DNA of 64,000 nt from Chromatiaceae bacterium. Lineage in GTDB: Bacteria; Pseudomonadota; Gammaproteobacteria; Chromatiales; Chromatiaceae. The notes below the pieces were generated by a model. That model worked only from the letters and a program-made list of their open reading frames with translations. It was not told where the DNA came from and made no database searches. Made by a program: the position numbers and the translations under genes. The DNA lies in NCBI GenBank assembly GCA_026984455.1, contig JALSSC010000011.1:1-64000 (forward strand). The letters are read 5' to 3'. Shown here in pieces: positions 32,717 to 43,031 of the stretch (its first letter is position 1; each line of letters opens with the position of its first letter).

Positions 32717-33181
32717 TCAGTGCACCCGTACCGGCTGCGGATCATAGATGAGTTCCTCCATCACCGAGAAGGCCGCCTCCTTCCCGGGGCGGTTCATGAG
32801 TACCAGGAGCACGATCCACTTGAGGTCTTCCACCCCCAGGGTCTCCTTGTCCATGGCCAGTGCCCGGTCGATGACCAGCTCACGGCTGGCGGGGTCGAGG
32901 ATGCCGCCCTGTTCGAGGAACAGCAGCAGGCCGCGCAGGCGCGTGTCCAGACGCACCAACTCACGGGGGTGGAAACAGCGCAGGTTGCGGTGGGCGCGTT
33001 CGGTGCTCTCCGGACCACTGCTGCGCTCGGCCAGTTCGTCCAGCCAGTCCAGGGCCTTGCGCACTTGGTCTCCATCGAAACCGGCCCCGGCGAGTTCCTC
33101 CTCGAGGGTACCGGCGTCGTTCGGCGGGAGGTTCTCGCCGTCCATGTAGTTTTCGTAGAGGAAGATCAGGATATCGACCAT
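32717..33181 (-). CDS. smg: Smg family protein (DUF494)
   Basis: A 154-residue acidic, helical protein matching the family: VDILIFLYENYMDGE at the start, LEEELAGAGFDGDQVRKALD, FHPRELVRLDTRLRGLLLFL, and VEDLKWIVLLVLMNRPGKE towards the end. I take the start at 33181, which aligns with the E. coli N-terminus; a start at 33193 would add four residues. The function is unclear; it is almost always next to dprA, as here. Confidence 0.93.
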   Translation of the reverse strand: MVDILIFLYENYMDGENLPPNDAGTLEEELAGAGFDGDQVRKALDWLDELAERSSGPESTERAHRNLRCFHPRELVRLDTRLRGLLLFLEQGGILDPASRELVIDRALAMDKETLGVEDLKWIVLLVLMNRPGKEAAFSVMEELIYDPQPVRVH

Positions 33182-33213
33182 GTCTGCATACATCGGGGCA
33201 CCGGCGGCTTGGG

Positions 33214-34320
33214 TCAGGAGGGGAATGGAGGGCCAGTAAGACAGTAGCGTCCGCCCGCCAGGGGGACGACGCGGCCTTCCAACTCCAGCATGAGGAGCAT
33301 GGAGGATACCACACCGGCCCCGAGGCCGGTGCAGCGGGTGAGGAGGTCCAGGTCCTGGGGATCGTGCCCGAGACATTCCAACAGGCGCCGGTACTCTGGA
33401 TCGTCGGACTGCGGCTCGGCCGCCGGCGGTCCTGCGGCGGCCTCGTCCGGGGGCCGCGAGAGCAGGGCCGGCAGTTCCTCGAGGATATCGCCGGCGGTCT
33501 CCACCAGTTTGGCGCCCTCGCGGATGAGGCGATGACAACCCCGCGCCAGGGGATTGTGGATGGAGCCGGGGATGGCGAACACCTCGCGCCCTTGCTCAGC
33601 GCCGAGGCGGGCGGTGATGAGGGAGCCGGAACGCTCGGCGGCCTCCACTACCAGCACCCCCAGGCTCAGGCCACTGATGATACGGTTGCGACGGGGGAAA
33701 TGGCCGCGCCGCACCGGGGTCCCGGGCGGAAACTCGGTGAGGATCGCACCGCGCCGCAGGATCGCCTGGGCCAACTCACGGTTGTGCGCCGGGTAGACGC
33801 GATCCGGGCCGGTCCCGGCGACCGCCAGGGTGACGCCCGTCTCCAGGGCCCCCTCGTGGGCCGCGGCGTCCACCCCCAGGGCCAGCCCGGAGACGATCCC
33901 AAGGCCTGCCGCGGCGAGGTGGCGGGCAAAGGCCCGCGCGGTGCGCCGCCCCGGCTCGGTGGGATTGCGGCTGCCCACCACCGCGAACAGGGGCAGATCC
34001 AGGGTCGTGGGTTCACCACGCAGGAACAGAACGGGCGGCGGATCGGGGATCCGGGCCAGGAGATCGGGATACCCGGGACCGCCGAGGTACAGGAGGTGGT
34101 TCCCGGGGAGTGCGGTCCAGGCCAGGTCGGACTCGATCAGGGACGGGTCCGGGGCGTGCAGCCAGGCGACGGCCTCGGGCTTGAGACCGGCCGCCGCCAG
34201 GGCATCGGCGGGGGCGGCGAGGATCTCCGCGGGACCGCCAAAGATCTCCAGGAGGCGCGCGGCGCGTACCGGACCCACCCCCGGGATGCGCGCCAGGACC
34301 AGCCAGGGGCGCGGATCCAA
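33214..34320 (-). CDS. dprA: DNA-processing protein DprA
   Basis: A 368-residue protein of normal length. N-terminal SAM-like segment (LARIPGVGPVRAARLLEIFG), then the Rossmann core: LFAVVGSRNPTEPGRRTARA, IVSGLALGVDAAAHEGAL, VAGTGPDRVYPAHNRELA, the FPRRNRIISGLSLGVLVVEA motif, and a C-terminal winged-helix segment (EYRRLLECLGHDPQDLDLLT). It binds single-stranded DNA and loads RecA during transformation. It lies 3 nt after the LysM gene and 32 nt before smg. Confidence 0.96.
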   Translation of the reverse strand: MDPRPWLVLARIPGVGPVRAARLLEIFGGPAEILAAPADALAAAGLKPEAVAWLHAPDPSLIESDLAWTALPGNHLLYLGGPGYPDLLARIPDPPPVLFLRGEPTTLDLPLFAVVGSRNPTEPGRRTARAFARHLAAAGLGIVSGLALGVDAAAHEGALETGVTLAVAGTGPDRVYPAHNRELAQAILRRGAILTEFPPGTPVRRGHFPRRNRIISGLSLGVLVVEAAERSGSLITARLGAEQGREVFAIPGSIHNPLARGCHRLIREGAKLVETAGDILEELPALLSRPPDEAAAGPPAAEPQSDDPEYRRLLECLGHDPQDLDLLTRCTGLGAGVVSSMLLMLELEGRVVPLAGGRYCLTGPPFPS

Positions 34321-34323
34321 CGG

Positions 34324-35355
34324 CTACCCGGCGCTCGGTGAGCGTACCCGGTCCTTTACATGGATGCTGCGGGTGGCGTCCAACACCAGGGCGAAGCTCA
34401 CCCGCGGGTAGATACGGAACACCAGGGCCCGGCCGATGAATTCGTCGGGCAGGCGCACCCGGCCGCCGAACAGCCCCCCGCCGCCGATATCGCGGATCAC
34501 CTCACCCCCGCCATAGATGTCCAACACGTCGCCCACGCCCAGACCGGCGTCCTCGCCACGGCTGAGCACCACCACGTTGTACTGGCCGATCTGGCTGACC
34601 CCATTGAGCACCGCGACGATGGCCCCCTCCACGTCCTCGGGGGCGGGACGGGGATGGAAATTGTCGAGCACGTCGCCCTCCAGATCGGGCAGCAGGCGGT
34701 CGCCGATCTCGGCCTCCATGTCGGTGCGAACCAGGACCAGCTTGGCCGGATCCCCCGGCCGTACCAACTGGGCATTGGCCACGAACAGGGCCTCGTAGCC
34801 GAGTACCTCACCGGTATCGGGATCGCGGTAGGCCGGACCCGGGCGCACCAGATCGAAGCCGTAGTCCACCTCGTCGGGGATCGCCCGCACATAGATGGGA
34901 TCGCCCGCGCCACCCACGATGTGCTCCTCCACGAAGGCCACCAGGTAGGGGGCGCGCTCCAGCTCCGACTTGGGCAGCACCCGCGGACGGCTCAGGAACT
35001 GACGGATGGCGTCGAGGGGGATCTCGGGGATCGCCCGAGTCAGCGTCTCGCGGCGCACCCGGGGGGTCAGCTTCACCTCGCGCGGTCCGGCCCGGCGGGT
35101 CAGGACCGGGCGGCCATTCGCCATACGCAGTTCGATCACATCACCCGGATAGATGAGGTTGGGATCCTCCACCCCCGGGTTGGCCCGCCACACCTCCTTC
35201 CAGCGCCAGGGATCGCGCAGAAACCGGGCGGAGATGTCCCAGAGGGTATCGCCCGGACGGACCACGTAACGGTCGGGGTGGTCGGGATTGAGGGTGATGC
35301 CCCCGGCCACCGCAAGGCTGCACGAGAAGGCCAGGGTGAAAAGGAACGCGCGCAT
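34324..35355 (-). CDS. LysM peptidoglycan-binding domain protein
   Basis: A 343-residue secreted protein. Start at 35355 gives a signal peptide (MRAFLFTLAFSCSLAVAGG). Residues about 28-80 are a LysM domain: YVVRPGDTLWDISARFLRDP, then W and NPGVEDPNLIYPGDVIELR. The remainder (about 250 residues) is beta-rich with repeated flag-like segments (GAGDPIYVRAIPDE, YNVVVLSRGEDAGLGVGDVL) and is the part typical of the LysM proteins between dprA and def in Gammaproteobacteria, related to the TsaP type. It is divergent from def. Confidence 0.9.
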   Translation of the reverse strand: MRAFLFTLAFSCSLAVAGGITLNPDHPDRYVVRPGDTLWDISARFLRDPWRWKEVWRANPGVEDPNLIYPGDVIELRMANGRPVLTRRAGPREVKLTPRVRRETLTRAIPEIPLDAIRQFLSRPRVLPKSELERAPYLVAFVEEHIVGGAGDPIYVRAIPDEVDYGFDLVRPGPAYRDPDTGEVLGYEALFVANAQLVRPGDPAKLVLVRTDMEAEIGDRLLPDLEGDVLDNFHPRPAPEDVEGAIVAVLNGVSQIGQYNVVVLSRGEDAGLGVGDVLDIYGGGEVIRDIGGGGLFGGRVRLPDEFIGRALVFRIYPRVSFALVLDATRSIHVKDRVRSPSAG

Positions 35356-35509
35356 GATGATGTCCCGGCTGTGAGGATTTGCTTCGGCCTCGGGGTTGCC
35401 CGATGATTGGGGGTTGGCATATCCGCGACCCGCCAAGGTGATGCACCTTGATTCGCCCGATATTAGCCCACAACCTATAGACACCACCATATATCCGACC
35501 CGATCCACC

Positions 35510-36046
35510 ATGGCAATTCTGGACATACTTCACTTTCCCGATCCTCGTCTGCGCAATCGCGCCCATCCCGTGGAGCGGATGGATGACCGGATCCGCCACC
35601 TTCTCGACGACATGCTCGAGACCATGTACGAGGCCCCCGGCATCGGCCTCGCCGCCACCCAGGTGAACGTCCCCTTGCGCCTGGTGGTGATGGACATCTC
35701 CGAGGACAAGGACCAGCCCCTGCGCCTGATCAACCCCGAGATCCTCGATCGTTGGGGGGAGGAGACCTCGGACGAGGGCTGTCTCTCGGTGCCGGGGATC
35801 TACGAACCGGTCACCCGCGCCCAGGGGATCCGGATGCGGGCCCTGGATACCGAGGGTCAGCCTTTCGAACTCGAGGCCGAGGGGTTGCTCGCGGTCTGTA
35901 TCCAACACGAGATCGATCACCTCGACGGACGGCTGTTCGTGGACTATCTCTCCAACCTCAAGCGCCAACGCATCCGCAAACGCCTGGAGAAGGAGGCCCG
36001 CCAACACCGCGCCAAGGCCCCCGCGGCAGCCGCCCAGGCCATCTGA
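35510..36046 (+). CDS. def: Peptide deformylase
   Basis: A 178-residue metalloenzyme that removes the formyl group from new proteins. All three motifs are intact: GIGLAATQ (44-51), EGCLS (89-93, Cys metal ligand) and HEIDH (133-137). The start ATG 35510 is chosen for [15 protein letters not shown]. The C-terminus is extended by a basic, Ala-rich tail. fmt begins 2 nt after the stop, so the two enzymes of the formylation cycle are coupled. Confidence 0.97.
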   Translation: MAILDILHFPDPRLRNRAHPVERMDDRIRHLLDDMLETMYEAPGIGLAATQVNVPLRLVVMDISEDKDQPLRLINPEILDRWGEETSDEGCLSVPGIYEPVTRAQGIRMRALDTEGQPFELEAEGLLAVCIQHEIDHLDGRLFVDYLSNLKRQRIRKRLEKEARQHRAKAPAAAAQAI

Positions 36047-36048
36047 CC

Positions 36049-36984
36049 ATGGTCCCGGCCCTGCGCGTGATCTATGCCGGCACCCCGGAGTTCGCGGTGC
36101 CCCCCTTGCAGGCGCTGCTCGACCAGGGACAGGAGGTGGTGGCGGTCTATACCCAACCCGACCGCCCGGCCGGGCGCGGGCGCCGGCTCAAGGCCGGCCC
36201 GGTCAAGGCCCTGGCCCTCGAGCACGGCCTGGAGATACGCCAGCCCGCGACCCTGAGGGACCCCGCGGCCCAGGCCGGACTGGCCGCCTTGCACGCCGAT
36301 CTCATGGTGGTGGCGGCCTACGGCCTGCTCCTGCCCGCGGCGGTCCTGGCGGCGCCGCGCCTGGGCTGCGTCAACGTCCATGCCTCCCTGCTGCCGCGCT
36401 GGCGCGGGGCGGCGCCCATCCAACGGGCCATCCTCGCCGGAGACGCCGAGACCGGCATCACCCTCATGCAGATGGACGCCGGCCTCGACACCGGTCCCAT
36501 GATCCTGCGCCGCGCCTGCGCCATCGCCGCGGACGAGACCGGCGCCAGCCTGCACGCCAAACTGGCCGCGCTCGGCGCCGAGGCCCTGGCCGAGGCCCTG
36601 CCCCTGATCGCCGGCGGCCATCCCCCCCTGGAGCCCCAGGACGAGGCCCGGGCCACCTACGCCCCGAAGCTCACCAAGGCCGAGGCGCGTATCGATTGGT
36701 CCCGACCGGCCCTGGAGCTGGAGCGCCAGGTGCGCGCCTTCGATCCCTGGCCGGTGGCCCATTGCCGGCTCGACGGCCGGCCCCTGCGCGTATGGGCGGC
36801 GCACGCCGGTCCCGGCGCCGGCGGCGTCCCGGGCGAGGTGGTGGCCACCGGCCCTGAAGGCATCGTCGTGGCCACCGGCGCGGGCCGCCTGACCATCACC
36901 CGCCTGCAACCGCCGGGCAAACGCCCCATGGACGCGGCCGCCTTCCTCAACGCCCACCCGTTGGCCGGCGTGAGGCTGGGGTGA
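36049..36984 (+). CDS. fmt: Methionyl-tRNA formyltransferase
   Basis: A 311-residue enzyme that formylates initiator Met-tRNA using 10-formyl-tetrahydrofolate. VIYAGTPEFAVPPLQALL starts the Rossmann core; the catalytic region VNVHASLLPRWRGAAPIQRA and DTGPMI follow; the C-terminal OB-like domain has YAPKLTKAEARIDWSRPALE. The length is normal. Its end overlaps rsmB by 4 nt (GTGA). Confidence 0.97.
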   Translation: MVPALRVIYAGTPEFAVPPLQALLDQGQEVVAVYTQPDRPAGRGRRLKAGPVKALALEHGLEIRQPATLRDPAAQAGLAALHADLMVVAAYGLLLPAAVLAAPRLGCVNVHASLLPRWRGAAPIQRAILAGDAETGITLMQMDAGLDTGPMILRRACAIAADETGASLHAKLAALGAEALAEALPLIAGGHPPLEPQDEARATYAPKLTKAEARIDWSRPALELERQVRAFDPWPVAHCRLDGRPLRVWAAHAGPGAGGVPGEVVATGPEGIVVATGAGRLTITRLQPPGKRPMDAAAFLNAHPLAGVRLG

Positions 36985-38285
36985 AGGCCGGCGCGGCGCC
37001 CCGTCTGGCGGCCGCCCGGGCGGTCCTGGAGGTGTTCGCCCGCGGCCGCAACCTCGACCAGGCCCTGGCCCCGTATCTGGAAGGGATGGACGACCCGCGC
37101 GACCGCGCCCTGACCCGGGAGCTGGCATACGGGGTGAACCGCCGCCGCCGGCGCCTGGAGGCCCTGCGCGACGCCCTCCTGCAACGCCCCCTCAAGCCCC
37201 GCGACCGCGACCTGGGCGTGCTCCTGCTGGTGGGGCTGTACCAGCTCCTGGAGCTGCGTATCCCCCCTCACGCCGCCGTGGCCGCCACCGTGGAGGCCGC
37301 CCGGGGGATGGGCAAGGCCTGGGCCGCCGGGCTGGTGAACGCGCTCCTGCGCAACTTCCAGCGCCGCCGCGAGTCCCTGCCCACCCGGCCGGAACCGGCC
37401 CGGGACCTGCCGCCCTGGCTGGCGGCCCGCCTCGCCCGGGCCTGGCCCGGACGTTGGCCGGAGCTGGCCGCGGAGTGCGACCGCCACCCCCCCATGAGCC
37501 TGCGGGTGAACCGCCGCTGCGGCGGCCGCGACGCCTACCTGAGACGCCTGGAGGAGGCCGCCATCGAGGCCCGGGCCGTGGCCGGGGCGCCCGCCGCCCT
37601 GATCCTCGCCCAGCCCCGCGAAGCGACGGCCCTGCCCGGCTTCGCCGAGGGCCTGGTCTCGGTGCAGGACCTCTCCGCCCAATACGCCGCCCCGCTGCTC
37701 GCCCCGCGCCCGGGCGAACGGGTCCTGGACGCCTGCGCCGCCCCCGGCGGCAAGACCGCCCACCTCCTGGAACTCGCCCCCGGCCTGAGGCTGCTGGCGG
37801 TGGACCGCGACCCCCGGCGCCTGGCCGCGCTCCAGGCCCATCTGCACCGCCTGGGCCTGGCAGCGGAATGCCTGAGCGCCGACCTGGCCGACCCCGCCGC
37901 CCTGGCGGAGCGTCCCCCCTTCGACCGCATCCTCCTCGACGCCCCCTGCACCGCCACCGGGGTGATCCGCCGCCATCCGGACATCAAGTGGCTGCGCCGG
38001 GAGGCGGACGTGGCCGCCCTGACCCGCCTCCAGGGGCGGATCCTGGACGCCCTCTGGCCGCGCCTGCGGCCCGGCGGGACCCTGCTCTACGCCACCTGCT
38101 CCCTGCTCCCCGAGGAGAACGAGGAACAGATCGCCGCCTTCCTCGCCCGCACCCGCGACGCCCGGGAGTCGCCCATCGCGGCCGCCTGGGGCGAGGCCCG
38201 TCCGCACGGCCGCCAGCTCTTCCCGGAGAGAGACGGCGGCGACGGCTTCTACTACGCCCTGCTGCGGCGCGAGGCCACGCCATGA
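36981..38285 (+). CDS. rsmB: 16S rRNA (cytosine-967-C5)-methyltransferase
   Basis: A 434-residue protein starting with GTG 36981. The N-terminal NusB-like domain ([20 protein letters not shown] ... [20 protein letters not shown]) is followed by a Rossmann methyltransferase. SAM site: [16 protein letters not shown]. Catalytic pair: Cys in [20 protein letters not shown] and Cys in [14 protein letters not shown]. It modifies C967 of 16S rRNA. It overlaps fmt and the DUF4390 gene by 4 nt each. Confidence 0.97.
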   Translation: MKAGAAPRLAAARAVLEVFARGRNLDQALAPYLEGMDDPRDRALTRELAYGVNRRRRRLEALRDALLQRPLKPRDRDLGVLLLVGLYQLLELRIPPHAAVAATVEAARGMGKAWAAGLVNALLRNFQRRRESLPTRPEPARDLPPWLAARLARAWPGRWPELAAECDRHPPMSLRVNRRCGGRDAYLRRLEEAAIEARAVAGAPAALILAQPREATALPGFAEGLVSVQDLSAQYAAPLLAPRPGERVLDACAAPGGKTAHLLELAPGLRLLAVDRDPRRLAALQAHLHRLGLAAECLSADLADPAALAERPPFDRILLDAPCTATGVIRRHPDIKWLRREADVAALTRLQGRILDALWPRLRPGGTLLYATCSLLPEENEEQIAAFLARTRDARESPIAAAWGEARPHGRQLFPERDGGDGFYYALLRREATP

Positions 38286-38830
38286 GGGCCTGGCTCCTGC
38301 TCGCCCTCGCCCTGTTCGGCGCCGCCCTGCGCGCCGATCCCACGGGTTTCCGGATCGTCTCGATGCACCCCTACCTGCAAGACGGCACCTGGTACCTGGA
38401 CGCGGACATCCACTACGGCTTCAGCGAGGCCGCCCTGGAGGCCCTGGACAACGGCGTCCCCCTGACCCTGACCCTGCGGGTCAGGCTGCACCGCAAAGGG
38501 GCCTGGATCTGGGAGGCCGATCCGGTCGATCTCACCCGCGAATACCTGATCCGCTTCCTGCCGCTGTCCTCCCAATACCTGGTCCGCGCCCTGCCCGAAG
38601 GCGAGGTCCACCAATTCGTCACGCGGGAGGCCGCCATCGACGCCCTGGGCGAGGTGCGCCGCCTGCGCCTGACCCCCGCCGCCCGGCTCGATCCGGCCGC
38701 CAGCTACGTGGTGCGGATCAAGGCCTTCCTGGACATCGAGGCCCTGCCCCTGCCGTTGCGGCCCCTGGCCTATCTGAAACCTTCCTGGAAACTCTCCACC
38801 GGGTGGCGGGAATGGCCCTTGCGCCCCTGA
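38282..38830 (+). CDS. DUF4390 family exported protein
   Basis: A 182-residue protein with a signal peptide ([20 protein letters not shown]). The mature part is beta-rich: [60 protein letters not shown], and the ending [18 protein letters not shown], which is the conserved DUF4390 C-terminus. The family is almost always placed between rsmB and ntrY, as here, but no function is known. It is probably periplasmic. Confidence 0.92.
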   Translation: MRAWLLLALALFGAALRADPTGFRIVSMHPYLQDGTWYLDADIHYGFSEAALEALDNGVPLTLTLRVRLHRKGAWIWEADPVDLTREYLIRFLPLSSQYLVRALPEGEVHQFVTREAAIDALGEVRRLRLTPAARLDPAASYVVRIKAFLDIEALPLPLRPLAYLKPSWKLSTGWREWPLRP

Positions 38831-41007
38831 TGCAGGGATTCAGGCGGCGCCTGCGCAACCCCGGACTCTGGCCGGTGGCCCTGTTCCTGGGCCTGGTCCT
38901 GACCGCCCTGCACCTGATGACCCACGCGGTGCAGAACTCCGAAGAACTCAGCCGCATCTACGTCCCCCTGCTGGCGCTGGTGATCCTCGGCCTGCTCGTC
39001 CTCGCCGCCATGCTGGTGGTGAGCCTGTTCAAGCTGGTGCGGCGCTACCGCCGCCAGGCCGCCGGCTCGCGCCTCACCGGACGCCTGGTGGCGGCCTTCG
39101 CCCTGGTGGCGGTGATCCCGGTGGGCATCGTCTACTACTACTCCCTGGGCTTCCTCACCCGTGGCATCGACAGTTGGTTCGACGTGCGCATCGACCAGGC
39201 CATGGAGGACGCCCTGGAACTCAACAAGGCCTCCCTGGCCATGAACCAGCGGGTCCTGGTGAAATACACCGCGGCCCTGCTGGGCGGGCTGGCGGACGAA
39301 TCGCGCCCGGCCCTGGCCCTGGCCCTGGACGACCTGCGCGCCCAGGCCGGGGCCCTGGAACTCAATCTGCTGGACGAGAACGGCCGGGTGTTGGTGGCGA
39401 GCACCCGCGACCCCACCCAACTGGTCCCCGAACACCCCCCCTCCGAGGTGGTGAAGCAGGTCCGTGGAGGCCACGACTACGTGGATCTCTACCTGCGCGG
39501 CACCGACGAGCTCCTGGTGCGGGTGGTGGTGGGCGACCACAAGGGGCGCGGCTGGATGCTGGTGGCCCTGTATCCCACCTCGGAGCGCCTCAGCGCCCTC
39601 TCCCGGCACCTCGAAGCCGCCTACAACCACTACAGGGAACTGGCCTATCTGCGCCAGTCCCTGAAGTTCAGTTTCATCCTCACCCTCTCCCTGGTGGTGG
39701 CCTTCAGCCTCATGGCCGCCCTCATCGGCGCCTTCCACAGCGCCCGCCGCCTGGTGGCGCCGGTGGCCGACATCGCCCAGGGCACCCGGGCGGTGGCCGA
39801 CGGCGACTACCAGGTGCGCCTGCCGGTGCCGGCCCACGACGACGAACTGGCCACCCTGGTGCGCTCCTTCAACCTCATGACCCGCCGCCTGGCCGAGGCG
39901 CGCGCCCTGGAGCGGCGCAGCCAACAGGCCGTGGAGGCCCAGCGGGCCTATCTGGAAACGGTGCTCGGGCACCTCTCCACCGGGGTCCTGGTGCTCGACG
40001 GCGAGGGCCGTCTGCGCACCGCCAATCCCGCCGCTCACCGTATCCTCGGGGTCGATCTCAGTGCGCTTCTCGGCCGCCCTCTGGGCGATCTGAGCGACGC
40101 AGAGCCCCAACTCGCGCCCTTCGTGGAGGCCCTCGCCGAGCCCCTCGGAAAGGCCATGGAATGGCACCGCGAACTGGCCTTGTTCCGCCCCGAGGGACGT
40201 CTGGTCCTGCTCTGCCGCGGCACGCCCCTGACGGTCCCCGGCGGTGAATCCGGCTATGTGGTGGTGTTCGACGACATCACCGCCCTGATCCGCGCCCAGC
40301 GCAATGCCGCCTGGGCCGAGGTGGCGCGCCGCCTGGCCCACGAGATCAAGAACCCCCTCACCCCCATCCGCCTCTCCGCCGAACGCCTGCGCCGCAAGCT
40401 CCTGCCCGGCCTGCCCGGGAAGGAGGCCGGCCTGCTCGACCGCGCCACCCGCACCATCGTCCAACAGGTGGACGCCATGAAGGCGATGGTGGACGAATTC
40501 TCCGACTATTCGCGTCCGCCGAGGCTCCAGCCCGAGCCCCTGGCCTTCGCCGACCTGGTGCGCGACGTGCTCGAACTCTACCGCGCGGACCCGCGCATCC
40601 ACTTCACCGCGGAGACCGCCGGGCTGCGCATCAAGGCCGACCCCATCCGTATGCGCCAAGTGGTGCACAACCTCGTCAAGAATGCGCGGGAGGCCCTGGA
40701 AGACCGGCCCGACGGGCGCATCCTGATCCACCTGCGACCCTGCGGCAGGGCCGACCAACGCTGCCTGGAACTCAGCGTGTGCGACAATGGACCCGGCATC
40801 GCGGAAGACCTCCTCGACCGCCTGTTCGAGCCCTATGTCACCAACAAGGCCAAGGGCACCGGCCTGGGCCTGGCCATCGTCAAGAAGATCGTCGAGGAGC
40901 ATGGCGGTATCATTCGCGCCGAGAACCGCGACCCCGGCGCCTGCGTGATCCTGCGCCTGCCCGCCCGCCCCCCGGCGGCCGCACCCCCCGAGGAGACCGA
41001 TCCATGA
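38812..41007 (+). CDS. NtrY-type sensor histidine kinase
   Basis: About 731 residues; starts at GTG 38803, ATG 38812 and ATG 38830 are all possible, and the last overlaps the upstream stop (TGATG). Membrane segments: two near the N-terminus ([33 protein letters not shown]), a third at [18 protein letters not shown], and a fourth before HAMP ([20 protein letters not shown]). A periplasmic sensor, HAMP, PAS ([20 protein letters not shown]), H-box [19 protein letters not shown] and an ATPase with N, G1 (DNGPGI) and G2 ([12 protein letters not shown]) boxes follow. It pairs with the regulator downstream by a 4-nt overlap. Confidence 0.93.
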   Translation: MALAPLMQGFRRRLRNPGLWPVALFLGLVLTALHLMTHAVQNSEELSRIYVPLLALVILGLLVLAAMLVVSLFKLVRRYRRQAAGSRLTGRLVAAFALVAVIPVGIVYYYSLGFLTRGIDSWFDVRIDQAMEDALELNKASLAMNQRVLVKYTAALLGGLADESRPALALALDDLRAQAGALELNLLDENGRVLVASTRDPTQLVPEHPPSEVVKQVRGGHDYVDLYLRGTDELLVRVVVGDHKGRGWMLVALYPTSERLSALSRHLEAAYNHYRELAYLRQSLKFSFILTLSLVVAFSLMAALIGAFHSARRLVAPVADIAQGTRAVADGDYQVRLPVPAHDDELATLVRSFNLMTRRLAEARALERRSQQAVEAQRAYLETVLGHLSTGVLVLDGEGRLRTANPAAHRILGVDLSALLGRPLGDLSDAEPQLAPFVEALAEPLGKAMEWHRELALFRPEGRLVLLCRGTPLTVPGGESGYVVVFDDITALIRAQRNAAWAEVARRLAHEIKNPLTPIRLSAERLRRKLLPGLPGKEAGLLDRATRTIVQQVDAMKAMVDEFSDYSRPPRLQPEPLAFADLVRDVLELYRADPRIHFTAETAGLRIKADPIRMRQVVHNLVKNAREALEDRPDGRILIHLRPCGRADQRCLELSVCDNGPGIAEDLLDRLFEPYVTNKAKGTGLGLAIVKKIVEEHGGIIRAENRDPGACVILRLPARPPAAAPPEETDP

Positions 41008-42371
41008 GCGCCCCCTACATCCTGGTGGTAGACGACGAACCCGATATCCGCGAACTGGTGCGCGAGATCCTCGAAGACGAGGACTACAGGGTGGCCACCG
41101 CCGAGAACGGCGCCGGCGCGCGCGAGGCCCTACGCCAGCACCGCCCCGACCTGATCCTGCTCGACATCTGGATGCCCGACCTCGACGGCATCAGCCTGCT
41201 CAAGGAGTGGGCCGAGGCCGACGGCCTGCCCTGCCCGGTCATCATGATGTCCGGGCACGGCACCGTGGAGACCGCGGTGGAGGCCACCCGCCTGGGGGCC
41301 TACGACTTCCTGGAGAAACCCCTGTCCCTGGCCAAGCTGCTGCTCACCGTGGAACGCGCCCTGGAGGCCGACAAGTTGGCGCGTGAGAACGTCGGCCTGC
41401 GCCGGCGCGGGCCGGCGGTGGTGGAACCGGTGGGCCGCAGCCCGCTGATCCAGCGCCTGCGCGAACAGGTCAAACGCATCGCCCAACACGACACCTGGGT
41501 GCTCATCACCGGCGAACCCGGCAGTGGACGTGAGACCTTCGCCCGTTACCTGCACGCCCAGAGTCCCCGGCGCGAGCGCCCCTTCGTGGACCTGGCGGTA
41601 TCCGCCATCGCCCGCGGCAACGCCGCGCGTGAACTGTTCGGCGCCGAAGAGGAGGGCCGCATCCACTATGGCAGCCTGGAACAGGCCGCCGGCGGCACCC
41701 TGTTCCTCGACGAAGTGGCGGACATGGACATGGAGGCCCAGGCGCAACTGCTCGGCGCCCTCGACACCGGCACCTTCCTGCGGGTCGGCGGCAGCGATCC
41801 GGTGCGCATCGACGTGCGCATCGTCGCCGCCACCCAGAAGGACCTGGAGGCAGAGGTGGGCAGCGGGCGTTTCCGCGAGGACCTCTTCTACCACCTCAAC
41901 GTCGTGCCTCTGCACGTGCCCCCGCTGCGCGAGCACAGCGAAGACGTCCCCGATCTGTTGAGCTTCTACGTGGACTACTTCGTCACCCACGAAAAGCTGC
42001 CCTACCGCCACTTCGGCGTCGGCGCCCAGAACCTCCTGCGCAACCACCCCTGGCGGGGCAACGTGCGGGAGCTGAAGAACCTGGTCCAACGCCTGCTTAT
42101 CCTGGGCGCCGGCGAGCAGATCACCGCCGACGAGATAGAAGCCGCCCTCGGCACCGCCCCCGAGGCCGAGGCCACCGGCCTGGAGGGCCTGGTCTCCTTC
42201 GACCAGCCCCTGCGCCCGGCGCGCGAGCAGTTCGAGCGCGCCTACCTCGAATACCAGCTGCGCAAACACGGCGGCAACGTCAGCAAGATGGCCCGCGAGG
42301 TGGGCATGGAACGCACCCACCTGTACCGCAAGCTGAGGACCCTGGGGGTGGAGATCAAGGAGAGGAGATAG
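41004..42371 (+). CDS. NtrX-like response regulator with degenerate AAA+ domain
   Basis: A 455-residue regulator. REC domain residues 5-120 with phospho-acceptor Asp54 ([12 protein letters not shown]) and Lys105. The AAA+ domain has Arg176 where the Walker A Lys should be ([14 protein letters not shown]). In place of the sigma-54-contacting GAFTGA loop it reads [20 protein letters not shown]. Walker B ([13 protein letters not shown]) and the Arg finger region are present. A Fis-type HTH ends the protein ([20 protein letters not shown]). It probably regulates without activating sigma-54, as reported for NtrX proteins lacking GAFTGA. It overlaps the kinase gene by 4 nt. Confidence 0.9.
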   Translation: MSAPYILVVDDEPDIRELVREILEDEDYRVATAENGAGAREALRQHRPDLILLDIWMPDLDGISLLKEWAEADGLPCPVIMMSGHGTVETAVEATRLGAYDFLEKPLSLAKLLLTVERALEADKLARENVGLRRRGPAVVEPVGRSPLIQRLREQVKRIAQHDTWVLITGEPGSGRETFARYLHAQSPRRERPFVDLAVSAIARGNAARELFGAEEEGRIHYGSLEQAAGGTLFLDEVADMDMEAQAQLLGALDTGTFLRVGGSDPVRIDVRIVAATQKDLEAEVGSGRFREDLFYHLNVVPLHVPPLREHSEDVPDLLSFYVDYFVTHEKLPYRHFGVGAQNLLRNHPWRGNVRELKNLVQRLLILGAGEQITADEIEAALGTAPEAEATGLEGLVSFDQPLRPAREQFERAYLEYQLRKHGGNVSKMAREVGMERTHLYRKLRTLGVEIKERR

Positions 42372-42421
42372 GCCGGGCGGGCACGTCCTATACTTCAAAC
42401 CACTCGTCCGAGGAAAATCCC

Positions 42422-42853
42422 ATGAAAAGATTCGCCGTCAGCCTGTGCCTCCTCTTCCCGTTCCTGGCCGCGGCGGAATGGTCCATTCAGGTTCAGGGCT
42501 TTCCGCGCCACGCCGATGCCTCGGCCCTGGTGCGATGCCTGAGCGCCGAGCTGGGCCAGATACGCGGCCTGCGGGTGGTGCGGCGCCACCCCGACCTGCT
42601 GGTGAAGTTGACCCTGAGCCCGGCCCCGGTGAATGGGATCGACTACATGATCTCGGCGATCCTGTTGCACCGCCAGGGCCTGGACGTGGGCGCCGCGGCC
42701 TATGCCGCGCAACCCCCGACCCGCGTCGACGGCTATCTGATCGACGACATCGTCCTCACCCTGGGGCGCAAGGCGGACACCGGCCCCCTGTGCCGCGACC
42801 TCGCCCTTTCGGTGGCGCGGAGATACGGCCTGGCCCCCACCCTGTCCCACTGA
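42422..42853 (+). CDS. Hypothetical secreted protein
   Basis: A 143-residue protein with a signal peptide (MKRFAVSLCLLFPFLAAAEW) and a small alpha/beta mature domain: SIQVQGFPRHADASALVRCL, VVRRHPDLLVKLTLSPAPVN, YMISAILLHRQGLDVGAAAY. Two Cys (residues about 39 and 123) could form a disulfide. I do not recognise the family. A possible TATACT box lies at 42388-42394 region before it, so it may have its own promoter after ntrX. Confidence 0.75.
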   Translation: MKRFAVSLCLLFPFLAAAEWSIQVQGFPRHADASALVRCLSAELGQIRGLRVVRRHPDLLVKLTLSPAPVNGIDYMISAILLHRQGLDVGAAAYAAQPPTRVDGYLIDDIVLTLGRKADTGPLCRDLALSVARRYGLAPTLSH

Positions 42854-43031
42854 AGGCCGGCCATTCTCCCTGGCGAAAGCCCTGCGGGGGAGGCCTCGAG
42901 CGCAATCCGGCCGGGCCACGCCGGGCGAAGATCAGCGCAGCCAGGACCGCTCCCAACAAGGGGACGGATCTCTCCCCGACGCGGGTCGGGTGTGAGAAAA
43001 TGGATCTCCCACCCCTTCCGGAGCAATTCCC

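Noticed and set aside
32555-33247. Plus-strand frame of 230 codons between tolA and dprA
   Set aside because: It is the complement of smg, which matches the DUF494 family along its length.
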